Shown here piece by piece: positions 16,499 to 26,188 of a DNA stretch of 64,000 bases (the stretch's first letter is position 1; every line of letters begins with the position of its first letter). This DNA is from Candidatus Palauibacter soopunensis. Its GTDB lineage: Bacteria; Gemmatimonadota; Gemmatimonadetes; Palauibacterales; Palauibacteraceae. The notes beneath the pieces were generated by a model, which did no database searches, was not told where the DNA came from, and worked only from the letters and a program-made list of their open reading frames with translations. The translations under genes and the position numbers were made by a program. The DNA lies in NCBI RefSeq assembly GCF_947581735.1, contig NZ_CANPVT010000002.1, positions 62,001 through 126,000 of the forward strand, written 5' to 3'.

Positions 16499-17584
16499 CT
16501 ATTCCGGGGAACCGCGGGACTCCAGGTAGTCGCGACCGGCCGACATGAGGGCGACGAAGGCCTCCTCATCCCCCGCTTCGACCGCGTCGCGGACCCGTTC
16601 CGCAGCCTCCACGAGTTCCTCCAGCGCGACGTCGCCGTACTCGTTCAGCGACTGGATCTCGAAGTACATGTGCGGGTTCTCGCCGGCCAGCGCGCGCGCC
16701 ACGTCCAACTGCGCCTCGAACGTCGTGCTCGACACGTCCGCCAGGCGCGGCGTCGTTTCGCCGGAGCGCGCCAGCGCCGTGAAGAAGGCGATGTTGAGGG
16801 CGTGCGAGAGGCCCAGCACGAACCCCATCACGCGGTCGTGGCTCTCCAGGTCCATGCGCACTTGCGTCGCCATGGTCGAGGCGAAGAGCGCCTCCGCCCC
16901 CTCCGTGGCGTCGGGACGGCCCACGTCCACGAAGATGACGTGTTCCCCAGAAAGGAGTTCGGTGTCGGGACCGAACATGGGGTGGATGGACGTGACGCGG
17001 ACCCCGGCCTCCGCCAGCGCCGTCAGACCGGAGCGCAGCGGACTCTTGAGCGAACCGATATCGAACACCAGGCCCGGCGGTCCGATCTCCGCCAGCCGTT
17101 CGAGGATCTCGTTGGCGATGACCATGGGCGTCGCCACGACGATCAGGTCGTGGTCCAGCGACGTCTTCGCCCAATCCGCGTGATCCCCTCCGTCGGGGTC
17201 CGCGTTCTCCACCTCGAACCCCTGGGAGGAGAGGAAGCGGACGAACCACCCGCCCATCTTGCCGGAACCGCCGATGACGAGGGCGCGCTTCCCGCCTCCT
17301 CTCGCAGCCGCCGCCACGCTGCCCCGTTCCTGCACGGCGAGCGACGAACGGATCAGCGACAGGACGAGATCCTCGGCCAGCCGCGGCGAGAGTCCGAGGT
17401 CGCTCGCGGCGCTGCGGGCCCGCTCGATGACGACCTTCTCCTGCCGGTAGTCGCGCGTGGAGGTCTGCGAGGCGCGCTTCCGTTCCCCGATCTTTGCGGA
17501 GACCGCCTGCCGCCGGGCTACGAGTTCGAGCAACGCGCGGTCGATGCGCGCGAGTTCGTCTCTGAGTCGATCGAGGTTCGACAC
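16499..17584 (-). CDS. tyrA: Chorismate mutase / prephenate dehydrogenase (T-protein type)
   Basis: Bifunctional cytoplasmic enzyme of tyrosine synthesis, 361 residues. The AroQ-type chorismate mutase domain (about 1-90) shows [31 protein letters not shown] and [12 protein letters not shown] Rossmann prephenate dehydrogenase domain follows: [14 protein letters not shown] (Gly-rich NAD loop), [24 protein letters not shown] with the catalytic His, and [10 protein letters not shown]. No ACT domain is present, as in the E. coli T-protein. I place the start at GTG 17584, with GGAG upstream, 17 bases after the stop of the SNF transporter gene; no ATG is available in frame nearby. The transporter partner suggests aromatic amino acid traffic. 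Confidence 0.9.
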   Translation of the reverse strand: MSNLDRLRDELARIDRALLELVARRQAVSAKIGERKRASQTSTRDYRQEKVVIERARSAASDLGLSPRLAEDLVLSLIRSSLAVQERGSVAAAARGGGKRALVIGGSGKMGGWFVRFLSSQGFEVENADPDGGDHADWAKTSLDHDLIVVATPMVIANEILERLAEIGPPGLVFDIGSLKSPLRSGLTALAEAGVRVTSIHPMFGPDTELLSGEHVIFVDVGRPDATEGAEALFASTMATQVRMDLESHDRVMGFVLGLSHALNIAFFTALARSGETTPRLADVSSTTFEAQLDVARALAGENPHMYFEIQSLNEYGDVALEELVEAAERVRDAVEAGDEEAFVALMSAGRDYLESRGSPE

Positions 17585-17601
17585 GTCTCGCTCCAGGGGT
17601 T

Positions 17602-19017
17602 CTAGCCGCCGGCGATCACCCGGATCGTCTGCCGCAGCGCGATCCAGCTCACGTACGCCAACAGAGGCGGCGCCACGTAGCGAAACAGGAAGCGCGCCGT
17701 CGGAATCAGGCGCGCGAACCGGGGCGAGGCCCCGATCCGGAGTTCCTCCTCCGGGTGCTTCATCACCCAACCGACGAGCACCGCGATGGCGAGTACGCCC
17801 AGCACGGTGAGGAGTTCCGCGGCGACCTGATCCATGATTCCCAGGGCGCCGAGGGAAAGTGCCGGCGCGATCCCGATCGCCGCGATGAGGAAGCCCGATG
17901 TGAGCGTCGCCCGGCGGCGCGTCCAGCCCCGTTCGTCGATGAGGATCGAGGCCGCCACCTCCAGCAGGGAGACCGCCGAGGTGATCGCCGCCACGATCAC
18001 GGCGATGAAGAACGCGGTCCCCACGACCCTGCCCAGCGCCTCCATCTGCGCGAACGCGCTCGGGAGCGAGATAAAGAGGACGCCCAGCGTGCTCTCCCCC
18101 ACGTCGTCCGACAGTCCGAGTCCGAACACGATCGGAAAGACGACCAGCCCCGCGACGAAGGCGACGGAGAAATCCGAGAGCGCGATCACGGCGCTCTCGC
18201 GGCCGAGGTCGGTGCGCTTCGATAGATAGGAGGAATAGGTGACCATGATCCCCATCCCCACGCTCAGCGAATAGAACGCGTGGGCGGCCGCGCCCTGCAG
18301 CACGACGGGATCCAGCAGTTCGCTCAGCGACGGGGAGAGGTAGAAGCGGTATCCCTCCGCCGCGCCCGGCAGCGTCGCCGCCCAGATCGCGAGGCCGATG
18401 AGGAGGAGAAAGAGGAGCGGCATTAGCAGCATGCTTGCCCGCTCGATCCCCTTGCGGACGCCGAACACCACGATCCCCACCGTCGCGGCGATCGACACGA
18501 GGTGGAAGACGACCGCCGAGGGTCCGGACGCGACCGACTCGTAGCGCCCCGCGGCGTCGGCGTGGAATCCGGTGGTGAGCCCGTCGAGGGCGTAGCGGAG
18601 GGCCCAGCCCGTGATGACCGACAGGTAGGCCATGATCACGGTCGACGTCACGAGGAAGAGGAGCCCCGCCGCCGCCCAGCGTCCGCCGCCGACGGAGCGC
18701 AGGGCGCCGATCGCGGACCGGCGTGCGCGCCGACCCACGGCGAACTCCGCCAGCATCATCGGCACGCCGATGAGGAACGCCATGCAGACGTAGGCCACGA
18801 GGAAGGCCGCGCCGCCGCCCTCCGCCGTCTGGTAGGGGAAGCGCCACATGTTCCCCAGCCCGACGGCGGACCCCACCGCCGCAAGCACGAAACCGGCGCG
18901 GGTGCCGAAGCGCTCGCGTGCGGGTTTCGGGGTGTCCGGCGACTGGTTCAAGTGGCGGATCCTCGGCTGGATGTCCGTGCGGGGAGGAGGCTTGAGTGTC
19001 GCCGACAAACGCCTCAC
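17602..19017 (-). CDS. SNF-family (sodium:neurotransmitter symporter) amino acid transporter
   Basis: Inner-membrane sodium-coupled symporter of the LeuT/MhsT type. The N-terminal signature [21 protein letters not shown] (TM1, with the unwound GLGN) is clear, followed by about eleven further hydrophobic segments; [17 protein letters not shown] is the TM6 region and [18 protein letters not shown]7. The start is uncertain: no ATG exists in frame near the signature. GTG at 19017 (471 residues) is used, and TTG at 18951 (449 residues, GAGG upstream) is equally possible. It is followed after 17 bases by the chorismate mutase/prephenate dehydrogenase gene, so tyrosine, tryptophan or another aromatic amino acid is the likely cargo, as for bacterial TnaT and MhsT (inference). 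Confidence 0.88.
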   Translation of the reverse strand: MRRLSATLKPPPRTDIQPRIRHLNQSPDTPKPARERFGTRAGFVLAAVGSAVGLGNMWRFPYQTAEGGGAAFLVAYVCMAFLIGVPMMLAEFAVGRRARRSAIGALRSVGGGRWAAAGLLFLVTSTVIMAYLSVITGWALRYALDGLTTGFHADAAGRYESVASGPSAVVFHLVSIAATVGIVVFGVRKGIERASMLLMPLLFLLLIGLAIWAATLPGAAEGYRFYLSPSLSELLDPVVLQGAAAHAFYSLSVGMGIMVTYSSYLSKRTDLGRESAVIALSDFSVAFVAGLVVFPIVFGLGLSDDVGESTLGVLFISLPSAFAQMEALGRVVGTAFFIAVIVAAITSAVSLLEVAASILIDERGWTRRRATLTSGFLIAAIGIAPALSLGALGIMDQVAAELLTVLGVLAIAVLVGWVMKHPEEELRIGASPRFARLIPTARFLFRYVAPPLLAYVSWIALRQTIRVIAGG

Positions 19018-19042
19018 CCCGCAAGGTGACGGCACTTCCCCG

Positions 19043-19071
19043 TTGCGTGTCCACTCCGTTCCGGGGATTAT
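19043..19071 (+). promoter_or_regulatory. Possible sigma70-type promoter for the dehydratase gene
   Basis: TTGCGT (19043-19048) and GATTAT (19066-19071) are separated by 17 bases, 72 bases before the start codon at 19143. On the other strand the same AT-rich bases read GATAAT, which could serve the divergent transporter gene. The hexamers are only partial matches. Confidence 0.35.
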
Positions 19072-19142
19072 CGACCACGCGTCGGCGGACCTGGATGCGG
19101 ATCCGGCCGCCAGCCCACCGCCCAGCCGAGAGAGACGGCCGA

Positions 19143-20129
19143 GTGACGCCACACGTCGAGATCCCCGGACTCACGCTGACCCGCGAGGACTTCGAGCGCG
19201 CGCGGGAGCACGTCGCGCCGCACATCTATCACACCCCGCTGCTCACGTCGCGCTCGCTGAGCGAGGTCTCCGGGTTCGACATCCGGCTCAAGGCCGAACT
19301 CTTCCAGCGCGGAGGTTCGTACAAGGTGCGGGGGCCGCTGAACGTGATGGCCCACATGAGCGAGGAGGAGAAGGCGCGGGGCATCATCTGCTCCTCCGCG
19401 GGGAACCACGCGCAGGGCGTCGCGCTGGCCGCCCGCCTGTACGGGATTCCCGCCGTCGTGGTCATGGCCGAGAACGCGACGCCGGCCAAGGTCGCGGCCA
19501 CGGAGGGATACGGCGCCGAGGTCGTCCTCCACGGGTCGATCTGGGATGAGGCGAACGAGCGGGCGCTCGAACTCGTCGAGGAGCGCGGACTCACGTACGT
19601 GCACCCGTTCGACCACCCGCGGCTGATCGCGGGCCAGGGCACGCTGGGCCTCGAGATCCTCGAGGACTGGCCGGAGGTCGAAGTCGTCGTCATCCCGATC
19701 GGGGGCGGGGGACTCATCTCGGGTAACGCGATGTCCCTGAAGAGCGTGAACCCCGATATCCGCGTGATCGGCGTGGAATCATCGGGGGCGCCCGCCATGA
19801 AGCGCACGGTCGAATCCGGCGAGATGGTCACCCTGGAGACCGTGGACTGCGCGATCGATGGGCTGAAGGTGATGCGGGTCGGCGACAACACGGCGTCCGT
19901 CGTGAGCCGTTTCGTGGAGCGCGTCGTCACGCTTCCCGACGAGGACATCTTCGACGCCATGCTGTGGCTGATGACGCGGGCGAAGCTCGTGACCGAGGGC
20001 GCGGCCGCGGCGTCGGTCGCCGCGGTCCTCCACGGCCTCGTCGACGCGCCGCCGGGGACGAAGGTCGCGTGTGTTCTGAGCGGCGGGAATCTCGATGTGG
20101 AACAACTGCGGGGACTGAGCTGGAACTGA
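19143..20129 (+). CDS. Threonine/serine dehydratase-like PLP enzyme
   Basis: Fold-type II PLP enzyme of 328 residues, deaminating threonine or serine to the 2-oxo acid. The N-terminal helix ILT/TdcB pattern is present ([15 protein letters not shown]), the PLP lysine lies in [11 protein letters not shown], the asparagine loop in [11 protein letters not shown], and the phosphate-binding loop in GGGGLISG. There is no C-terminal ACT-like regulatory domain, so it matches the short catabolic type (TdcB, serine racemase) rather than the full allosteric IlvA. The start is GTG at 19143 with a weak GAGAG upstream; no ATG precedes the conserved start of the domain. Divergent from the transporter gene. 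Serine racemase activity cannot be excluded. Confidence 0.88.
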   Translation: MTPHVEIPGLTLTREDFERAREHVAPHIYHTPLLTSRSLSEVSGFDIRLKAELFQRGGSYKVRGPLNVMAHMSEEEKARGIICSSAGNHAQGVALAARLYGIPAVVVMAENATPAKVAATEGYGAEVVLHGSIWDEANERALELVEERGLTYVHPFDHPRLIAGQGTLGLEILEDWPEVEVVVIPIGGGGLISGNAMSLKSVNPDIRVIGVESSGAPAMKRTVESGEMVTLETVDCAIDGLKVMRVGDNTASVVSRFVERVVTLPDEDIFDAMLWLMTRAKLVTEGAAAASVAAVLHGLVDAPPGTKVACVLSGGNLDVEQLRGLSWN

Positions 20130-20155
20130 ACGGACCGCCGATGAGGACTCGCCAC

Positions 20156-22405
20156 ATGTCCCGCACCGCGGCCGCAAGCGGTCTCCGTTTCGCTCCGGTT
20201 GTCTCCCTGCTCGGCTCGCTGGTGCCGGCGACCGCCATGGCACAGGAGCCGGGCCAGGAGGGACCGGCACGGATCGCGGTGGAGTCGGCGCCGCGCCCAA
20301 CGGCCGAGGCCCTGCGTACGGACGCGCCGCCCACCGTGGACGGACGCCTCGACGAGCCCGTCTGGCGGCAGGCTCAACCCCTGACCGGATTCGTCCAGTC
20401 CCGTCCCGACACCGGGGCGCCGGCCACCGAGAACACCGTCGTTTACTTCGTGTACGACGACCGGGCCCTCTACATCGGCGCGATCTGCCACGACTCGGAG
20501 CCCGACCGCTACTTCATCTCCAGCCTGAAGCAGGACTTCAACAGCGGGTCATCGGACGTCTTCGGCGTGGCGCTCGATACGTACCTCGACCGCCGCAACG
20601 GGTTCATGTTCCTCGTGAATCCCGGCGGGGCGCTCAAGGACGTCCAGCTCTTCGACGACAGCCGCTCCGAGAACCAGGCGTGGGAAGGCCCCATCCGCGT
20701 CGAGACGACCCGGGATGACGAGGGGTGGACAGTGGAGATCGAGATCCCGTTCTCCACGCTCCGCTTCAATCCCTCGGAGGAGGACCAGACGTGGGGACTC
20801 CAGATCCTGCGCCGCATTCGGCGCAAGGCGGAGGATACGTTCTGGGCGCCGCTCGACCGGCGCGATCAGATCCACAAGATGTCGAAGGCGGGGACGCTGA
20901 CCGGATTCCGGGGCGTGGGGCCGGGACTCAACCTGCGGGTGAAGCCTTACGCCCTCGCGCAGGACCAGACGGGGACGCTGATCGAGGAAGGAAGGGCCGG
21001 CACGCAGGCCGACATCGGACTCGACCTCAAGTACGGGGTCACGCCGGGGCTCACGCTCGACCTCACGTACAACACGGACTTCGCCCAGGTGGAAGTCGAC
21101 CAGGAGCAGGTCAACCTGACCCGGTTCCCGCTCTTCTTCCCGGAGAAGCGGGACTTCTTCGTCGAGAACTCCGGCACGTTCGCCTTCGGCGACCAGTCGG
21201 AGCGCAGCTACCGAACCGGCGTCTCGCTGCGCGACTTCACCCTCTTCCACTCGCGCCGCATCGGGCTCACGGGGAGGGGGGAGCCGATCCCGATCCTCGG
21301 CGGCGCGCGGCTCACGGGCCGGACGGCCGGGTTCGAGGTCGGCCTCATGAACCTCCAGACCCGGTCCGGCCGCGGCCTCCCGGCCGAGAACTTCTCGGTC
21401 ATGCGGGCGCGCCGGAGCGTGTTCGGGACGTCGGACGTGGGGGCGATCTTCATCAACCGGCAGGCGACCGGCTCGGACGTCGAGGGAACCCCCGATTTCA
21501 ACCGCAACGTCGGTTTCGATGCGAACCTGAGGCCGCTCCCGTCGCTGCTCTTCGCCCCGTTCTTGGCCTGGACCGACTCGCCGGATGCCGACGGGAACGC
21601 CCTTGCGGGCCGGATGTGGGTCGGCTGGCGCGACGAACTGTGGGACGTGTCCGCGCTGTGGCGCCACGTGGGCGAGGACTTCAACCCGACGGTGGGCTTC
21701 GTGCGCCGGCGCGACATCCGCCAGAGTTACGCCACGGTGGGGCTCCACCCGCGGCCGCCGCTGCCCGGCGTGCAGGAGGTCAATCCCTGGGTCGAGCTCG
21801 ACTACATCCGGGACCTCGAGTCCGTCCTCGTGACGCGGAGACGAACGGCGGGGTTCGGGATCTCGTTCCTGAACGGGAGCGGGCTCACGCTGAACTACAC
21901 GGACCGGTTCGAACTCCTGCGGGCACCCTTCCGCGTCTCGAAGGACGCGACGATCCCGACCGGCCGCTACGACTTCGGCTCGGGTTCGGTGCAGTACCGG
22001 TCGGCGCCGGGCCGGGCGCTGACGGGGTTCGTCCGTGTCGAGCGCGGCGGGTTCTTCGACGGCACGCTGACGTCGCTGTCGGGCGGCCTCATGTGGCGGC
22101 CGAGCCATCACCTCTCCGTCGACCTCTCGGCAAACCACAACGACATCTCGCTCCCGGACGGGGCGTTCACGGCGGACGTCTTCGGAGGGCGGGTCGACTA
22201 CGGCTTCTCGACGAAAGTCTTCGCGAGCGCCTTTGTCCAGTACAATGCGGCCGAGGACCAGTTCGTGACGAACGTGCGCTTCAACTACCTGTACTCGCCG
22301 CTCAGCGACGTCTTCATCGTCTACACCGAGCGCCGCGACATGGCCGCCGGCATGACGGTCGAGCGCGTCCTCGCCGCCAAGGTGTCGAAGTCCATCGGCT
22401 TCTGA
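20156..22405 (+). CDS. DUF5916 outer-membrane-type protein with CBM9-like domain
   Basis: Exported protein of 749 residues. The ATG at 20156 has GAGGA about 8 bases upstream; an ATG at 20141 in frame has none. The signal peptide ends AMAQ. The N-terminal domain is the CBM9-like DOMON-type fold that begins DAPPTVDGRLDEPVWRQA and contains VVYFVYDDRALYIGA. The remaining 500 residues are a DUF5916 domain with amphipathic alternating strands and aromatic ends, typical of an outer-membrane beta-barrel (FPEKRDFFVENSGTF, SGLTLNYTDRFELL, the closing strand VLAAKVSKSIGF). The family is common in Gemmatimonadota and Bacteroidota and its substrate is unknown. It lies 26 bases after the dehydratase gene but a functional link is unlikely. 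Confidence 0.83.
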   Translation: MSRTAAASGLRFAPVVSLLGSLVPATAMAQEPGQEGPARIAVESAPRPTAEALRTDAPPTVDGRLDEPVWRQAQPLTGFVQSRPDTGAPATENTVVYFVYDDRALYIGAICHDSEPDRYFISSLKQDFNSGSSDVFGVALDTYLDRRNGFMFLVNPGGALKDVQLFDDSRSENQAWEGPIRVETTRDDEGWTVEIEIPFSTLRFNPSEEDQTWGLQILRRIRRKAEDTFWAPLDRRDQIHKMSKAGTLTGFRGVGPGLNLRVKPYALAQDQTGTLIEEGRAGTQADIGLDLKYGVTPGLTLDLTYNTDFAQVEVDQEQVNLTRFPLFFPEKRDFFVENSGTFAFGDQSERSYRTGVSLRDFTLFHSRRIGLTGRGEPIPILGGARLTGRTAGFEVGLMNLQTRSGRGLPAENFSVMRARRSVFGTSDVGAIFINRQATGSDVEGTPDFNRNVGFDANLRPLPSLLFAPFLAWTDSPDADGNALAGRMWVGWRDELWDVSALWRHVGEDFNPTVGFVRRRDIRQSYATVGLHPRPPLPGVQEVNPWVELDYIRDLESVLVTRRRTAGFGISFLNGSGLTLNYTDRFELLRAPFRVSKDATIPTGRYDFGSGSVQYRSAPGRALTGFVRVERGGFFDGTLTSLSGGLMWRPSHHLSVDLSANHNDISLPDGAFTADVFGGRVDYGFSTKVFASAFVQYNAAEDQFVTNVRFNYLYSPLSDVFIVYTERRDMAAGMTVERVLAAKVSKSIGF

Positions 22406-22438
22406 CCGTACGAGCGGCCCTGGCCGGGCTGGCGCGCG

Positions 22439-23446
22439 CTACTCGTGGCGGGCGAGCCACGTGCGGAGGTGCTCGGTTTCGTCGCTGGCGGACGGATCGA
22501 GTTCCGCCTGGTAGAGCCGACTGCGGATGACGAAGACGTCCAGCTCGTCCGGCGGTGCATCTCGCTCGAGGATGGCCCGGACCTTCTTCAGGAAGAACGT
22601 GCCCCAGTCGGGCCGGCGGCCGTCGACATCGGTGAAGCCGTACTCCTTCGCGAGACCCCAACTCGAGAACAGTCCGCCGCTCTTCGCAGCGACGTTCGGG
22701 TCGGCGGCGAGCGCGGCGATGGCACGGCCGACGTGGCACGGCGTCTCCGACTCGGCGAAGTATTCGTCCTTCTCGATCGCGTCGCGCCAGTCGGCCTCGG
22801 TGACGTCGAAGTGGTCGAGCACCGCCTCGGAGCGCAGGAATCCGGGGGTGATCGCCAACGCCGTCACGCCGTGCGGGTGGAGGTCGGCGGCCATCGCGTA
22901 AGCGAGCCGGACGACCGCGTTCTTCGCCAAATCGTAGAACAGGTTGCCGCGATAGCCGAACGTGTCGCCGTCGGTGACCTCGACGATGAGGCCGGCGTTG
23001 CGCTCGACCATCAGCGGAGCGCCGTGGCGGCTCGTGATGATGTGAGTGTGGACGGCGCGCTTCAGCAGCCGCTCGCCCTGCGCGATGGAGAGTTCCCAGA
23101 AGGGCTTCCCCCACTCGGTCAGCGCATCGCCACCCCAGATGTCGTTCACCAGGACGTCGAGACGGCCCGCCTCGACGTGGACGCGGGCGAAGAGCCGCTC
23201 AACCTCGGATTCGACCGTGTGGTCGGTGCGGATGGCGATGCCCCGGCCCCCCTCCGACGTCACCAGCTCCGCCGTCTCCTCCAGCGTCTCCGGCCGCCCC
23301 GGCGTGGCCGGACGGCCCCGGACGCTGCGGCCGGTGCAGTAGACGGTGGCGCCCGCCTCGCCGAGCATGCGGGCGATGCCGCGCCCGGCGCCGCGCGTCG
23401 CTCCGGCGACGACGGCCACCCGGTTTTTCAGCGGACGGTCCGGCAT
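22439..23446 (-). CDS. Short-chain dehydrogenase/reductase
   Basis: SDR-family oxidoreductase of 335 residues, longer than the usual 250 because of a C-terminal tail of about 75 residues. The nucleotide-binding motif is VVAGATRGAGRGIARML, with ARFARV in the next helix and VLVNDIWGG standing where NAG is usual. The catalytic pair appears as YDLAKNAV (Y-x-x-x-K with Asp, Leu, Ala between). ALAITPGFLRSE follows. Start ATG at 23446, 4 bases after the stop of the preceding gene on the same strand, hence probably cotranscribed and last in a long minus-strand unit. The atypical NDIWGG motif is shared by an SDR subgroup that I cannot name. Convergent with the DUF5916 gene. Confidence 0.85.
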   Translation of the reverse strand: MPDRPLKNRVAVVAGATRGAGRGIARMLGEAGATVYCTGRSVRGRPATPGRPETLEETAELVTSEGGRGIAIRTDHTVESEVERLFARVHVEAGRLDVLVNDIWGGDALTEWGKPFWELSIAQGERLLKRAVHTHIITSRHGAPLMVERNAGLIVEVTDGDTFGYRGNLFYDLAKNAVVRLAYAMAADLHPHGVTALAITPGFLRSEAVLDHFDVTEADWRDAIEKDEYFAESETPCHVGRAIAALAADPNVAAKSGGLFSSWGLAKEYGFTDVDGRRPDWGTFFLKKVRAILERDAPPDELDVFVIRSRLYQAELDPSASDETEHLRTWLARHE

Positions 23447-23450
23447 ATGT

Positions 23451-24686
23451 TCAGAAGCGCAGGCGAAGGAGCGGGACGTGCCAGGCCGTGTGCCGCCGCC
23501 CGTTCCGCTCCGGATCGGGGACGGTCGTCGGGAACGGCATCGGCAGACCGACCTCTGGTCGTGCTCCACCCGACCAGTTCAGGAGCGCCGGCGATGACGA
23601 ACCGAACGCCGCTCGGGCCGCACCCGACTCTCCTTCCGGTGCGCCGTCGCCCTCGGGAGTCAGCAGGATCCCCAGGCCCAGACCCGCGAGACTCGTCGCG
23701 AGCGGAATCGCGAGCTCGCCGCTGGTGCTGTTCGGCTTCGTGATGAGCACGAGGCCGACCCCGCCGAAGCCGCCGATCAGACCCCCGAGGCTGATGAGGT
23801 GCGCGCGGCGGGAGGACAGATCGAACCGGCTCCCGGCCAGCGCTCCGGCGACCAGGCCCGCGTTGCCCACGAGCAGCGTGCTCGCCCAGATGGCGTCGTC
23901 GTCCAGATCCAGCGCGGTCGCTCCCCCGAGTCCGAACCACGTCCCCCACAGGCTGCCCAGGTACGTCGCCGAGGCCGTGCCTTCGGAAGTGTCGCGCGAG
24001 AGGAGCGCGGCCGTCACGATGCCGGCCAGTCCGCCGGCGAGAGCCGCCGTCACGGCCTCCTGCTCGCCCGGGTCGCAGTACTCGCAGCCCGGATCGGCAC
24101 CCAGATTCAGGGCGTGCGCCCAGCCCACGCCCTGCCAGGTGCCCCACGTGCCGGCCCAACTGATCGTGCGCGACCGTCCCACCGAGAGAGAACGCGAGAA
24201 CACGCGGCCGGCCAGGTAGCCCACCGGCCCGCCGAGCAGAAGACCGACGCCGTGCGACTCGGAACTGCTCGCATCCGCCAGCAGGGGCACCGCGACGCCC
24301 CCCAGCCACAGACCGTAGAGCGTCGACCAGACGCGGAACTCCGTGTCGCCGCGCTGGTCCTGCGGCGCGGCGCCCGGCGCCGGCCCCGTCGGCGCCGCCC
24401 CGCCCGGCGCCCCCAACGCTTCCAGCCGGGTCCGGGACATCTCCGCCCCGGGGGTGTCGGGGTAACGGCGGATGACCTCCTCATACAGGGCCCGGGCGAC
24501 CTCGAGTTCTCCGCGCTCCTCGAAGTCGGCGGCGGTCGCGACGAGCACCGCAGCGGAATCCGCGGCGGTCAACTGGGCGGTGGCGGGCCGCGGGCCGCCG
24601 AGGACCGCGGCCAGGAGAGCGATGATCGCCAGGTCCCGGAGCCGGACCCTCACCTCCCCGTGCAGGGCCGCCAGTCGCGAGTTCAC
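23451..24686 (-). CDS. Exported protein with TPR-like start and glycine-rich membrane segments
   Basis: Unrecognised protein of 411 residues. A signal peptide (AIIALLAAVLGGPRPATAQL) is followed by a tetratricopeptide-like helix pair (DFEERGELEVARALYEEVIRRYPDTPGAEMSR). The rest has repeated Gly- and Ala-rich hydrophobic stretches (GVGLLLGGPVGYLAGRVFSR, GLAGIVTAALLSR, LVGNAGLVAGALAGSRF, LISLGGLIGGFGG, LATSLAGLGLGILLTPEG) of the kind seen in glycine-zipper membrane proteins. I place the start at GTG 24686, 13 bases after the amidohydrolase stop; another GTG nearer the signal peptide is possible. It may insert into the outer membrane or form a pore-like bundle; this is inference only. Confidence 0.7.
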   Translation of the reverse strand: MNSRLAALHGEVRVRLRDLAIIALLAAVLGGPRPATAQLTAADSAAVLVATAADFEERGELEVARALYEEVIRRYPDTPGAEMSRTRLEALGAPGGAAPTGPAPGAAPQDQRGDTEFRVWSTLYGLWLGGVAVPLLADASSSESHGVGLLLGGPVGYLAGRVFSRSLSVGRSRTISWAGTWGTWQGVGWAHALNLGADPGCEYCDPGEQEAVTAALAGGLAGIVTAALLSRDTSEGTASATYLGSLWGTWFGLGGATALDLDDDAIWASTLLVGNAGLVAGALAGSRFDLSSRRAHLISLGGLIGGFGGVGLVLITKPNSTSGELAIPLATSLAGLGLGILLTPEGDGAPEGESGAARAAFGSSSPALLNWSGGARPEVGLPMPFPTTVPDPERNGRRHTAWHVPLLRLRF

Positions 24687-24699
24687 CGGGGACAGCCGG

Positions 24700-26139
24700 T
24701 CAGCGGATGCCGACGATCCCGCGGACCGACTCGATGAGCCCGGGCGCGTCCCAGCCCACACCGCCCTTGAACACGATGCGCGTCTCGCGAATATGGCCGT
24801 CCGCCTCGGGGTCGCCCTCCAGCACGACGAGGTCCGCGACCTTGCCGACCTCGATCGTCCCCGTTTCGTCGTCGATCCCCAGCACCCTGGCGCCGTTCGC
24901 GCTCATGATCCGCACGACCTCGGCGGGCGTGAACCCGGCCTCGAGCAGCAGTTCGTAGTTCTTCTGGTCGCCGTATCCCGGGGGCGCCGCGCCGTACCCC
25001 GTCGGGTCGACACCGGCCGCGAGCGTGCCCCCCGCCTGCACGAATGCGTATTCGTACTCGAGCGCCTTCCGGTAGACGTCGGGGTGGATCCCGATCCCGG
25101 AATCGAGGGTCGCGTTCCGCCGCAGGTCCGCGATCTCCCGCACCTCCGCCGCGATCTCGGGCGCGAGGATGTCGTAGATGCGCTCGTCGATCGGACCCCG
25201 GCCCGGCACGGAGATCTCGTACACGGCAAGCGTCGAGGTCATCGCGACGTCGTTCTCGATCATCATGCGGAACGTTTCCTGCACCTCCTCGGAGTTCACG
25301 TCGAGGTCGGCGTAGCCGTTCCGGAACCCCGACGGGCAGTCGTCCGGCTCCTTCCCGGGGAAGTACTCGCTGTTCGCGAGCAGGCCGTGCTCCAGGTTGT
25401 CGATCCCGAGCGCCACCGCCTCCCGGTATCCGACGGAGCAGAGGTGCGCCGTCACCTTCACGCCGTGCCGGTGCGCCTCGTCGATCGCCGCGCCGAGTTC
25501 CTCGCGGCTGATCCACGTGTACGCCTTGAACCAGGGCACGCCCTCCTCGGCCCAGTAGCGGACGAGGCGCCGGGCCTGCTCCGGTCCCTCGAGCTGGGCC
25601 ATCGATCGCGAACCCTCCTGCCCCGTGAGGTAGGGACCGGTCGTGAACATGTTGGGGCCGATGGCGCGGCCCTCATCGATCGCGCGCTTGAGGTTGATCT
25701 CCTCGTACGGCGCGCGGGCTCCCGTCGTCCGGATCGTCGTCACGCCGGACGCGAGGTAGAGCCGCGACCCCGAGAAGGAGAGCTGCGCCGCGCGTCCGTT
25801 CCCGCCCGTGTAGTAGCTGTGGTTGTGGAGCCCGATGAGGCCCGGGATGACGGTATGGCCGGAGAGGTCGAGCACCTGCGCGTTCCGGATCCGGTCCGCG
25901 ACCTCGGCGGCGGGGCCGATGTCGGCGATGCGGCCGTCCCGGATGACGACCGTCTGTCCCTCGCGGGCGGGGCCGCCGGTCCCATCGATCACCTTGACGT
26001 TCGTGAGCGCGACGGTCGGCGCCTGCACCGCGATGAAGTCCTCCATCGCTTCCTGCGACTGCGCTTCCGTGGACGACATGCCTCCAGCGGCGAGCGCCGC
26101 GAAGAGGGTGGAAAAGAGGCGGCTGCGGGCGGTCATCAT
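24700..26139 (-). CDS. Exported amidohydrolase (imidazolonepropionase-like subfamily)
   Basis: Secreted metal-dependent amidohydrolase, 479 residues. The ATG at 26139 has AAGGAAG 5 bases upstream and opens a signal peptide (MMTARSRLFSTLFAALAAGG). Metal ligands: HNH in LIGLHNHSYY, Lys in WFKAYTWI, His in VTAHLCS, His in NLEHGLL, and the Asp in AAGVDPTG. The N- and C-terminal strands form the usual beta-sandwich (ALTNVKVIDGTGGPAREGQ, GTIEVGKVADLVVLEGDP). Relatives act as Xaa-Pro or Xaa-Arg dipeptidases or on organophosphates; this one is unassigned. It sits in a minus-strand run after the multicopper oxidase gene (49-base gap). Confidence 0.88.
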   Translation of the reverse strand: MMTARSRLFSTLFAALAAGGMSSTEAQSQEAMEDFIAVQAPTVALTNVKVIDGTGGPAREGQTVVIRDGRIADIGPAAEVADRIRNAQVLDLSGHTVIPGLIGLHNHSYYTGGNGRAAQLSFSGSRLYLASGVTTIRTTGARAPYEEINLKRAIDEGRAIGPNMFTTGPYLTGQEGSRSMAQLEGPEQARRLVRYWAEEGVPWFKAYTWISREELGAAIDEAHRHGVKVTAHLCSVGYREAVALGIDNLEHGLLANSEYFPGKEPDDCPSGFRNGYADLDVNSEEVQETFRMMIENDVAMTSTLAVYEISVPGRGPIDERIYDILAPEIAAEVREIADLRRNATLDSGIGIHPDVYRKALEYEYAFVQAGGTLAAGVDPTGYGAAPPGYGDQKNYELLLEAGFTPAEVVRIMSANGARVLGIDDETGTIEVGKVADLVVLEGDPEADGHIRETRIVFKGGVGWDAPGLIESVRGIVGIR

Positions 26140-26188
26140 GAGTACTTCCTTTCCGGAGCTGCGCACGGTCGCCGGGACGGCCGAGCGA

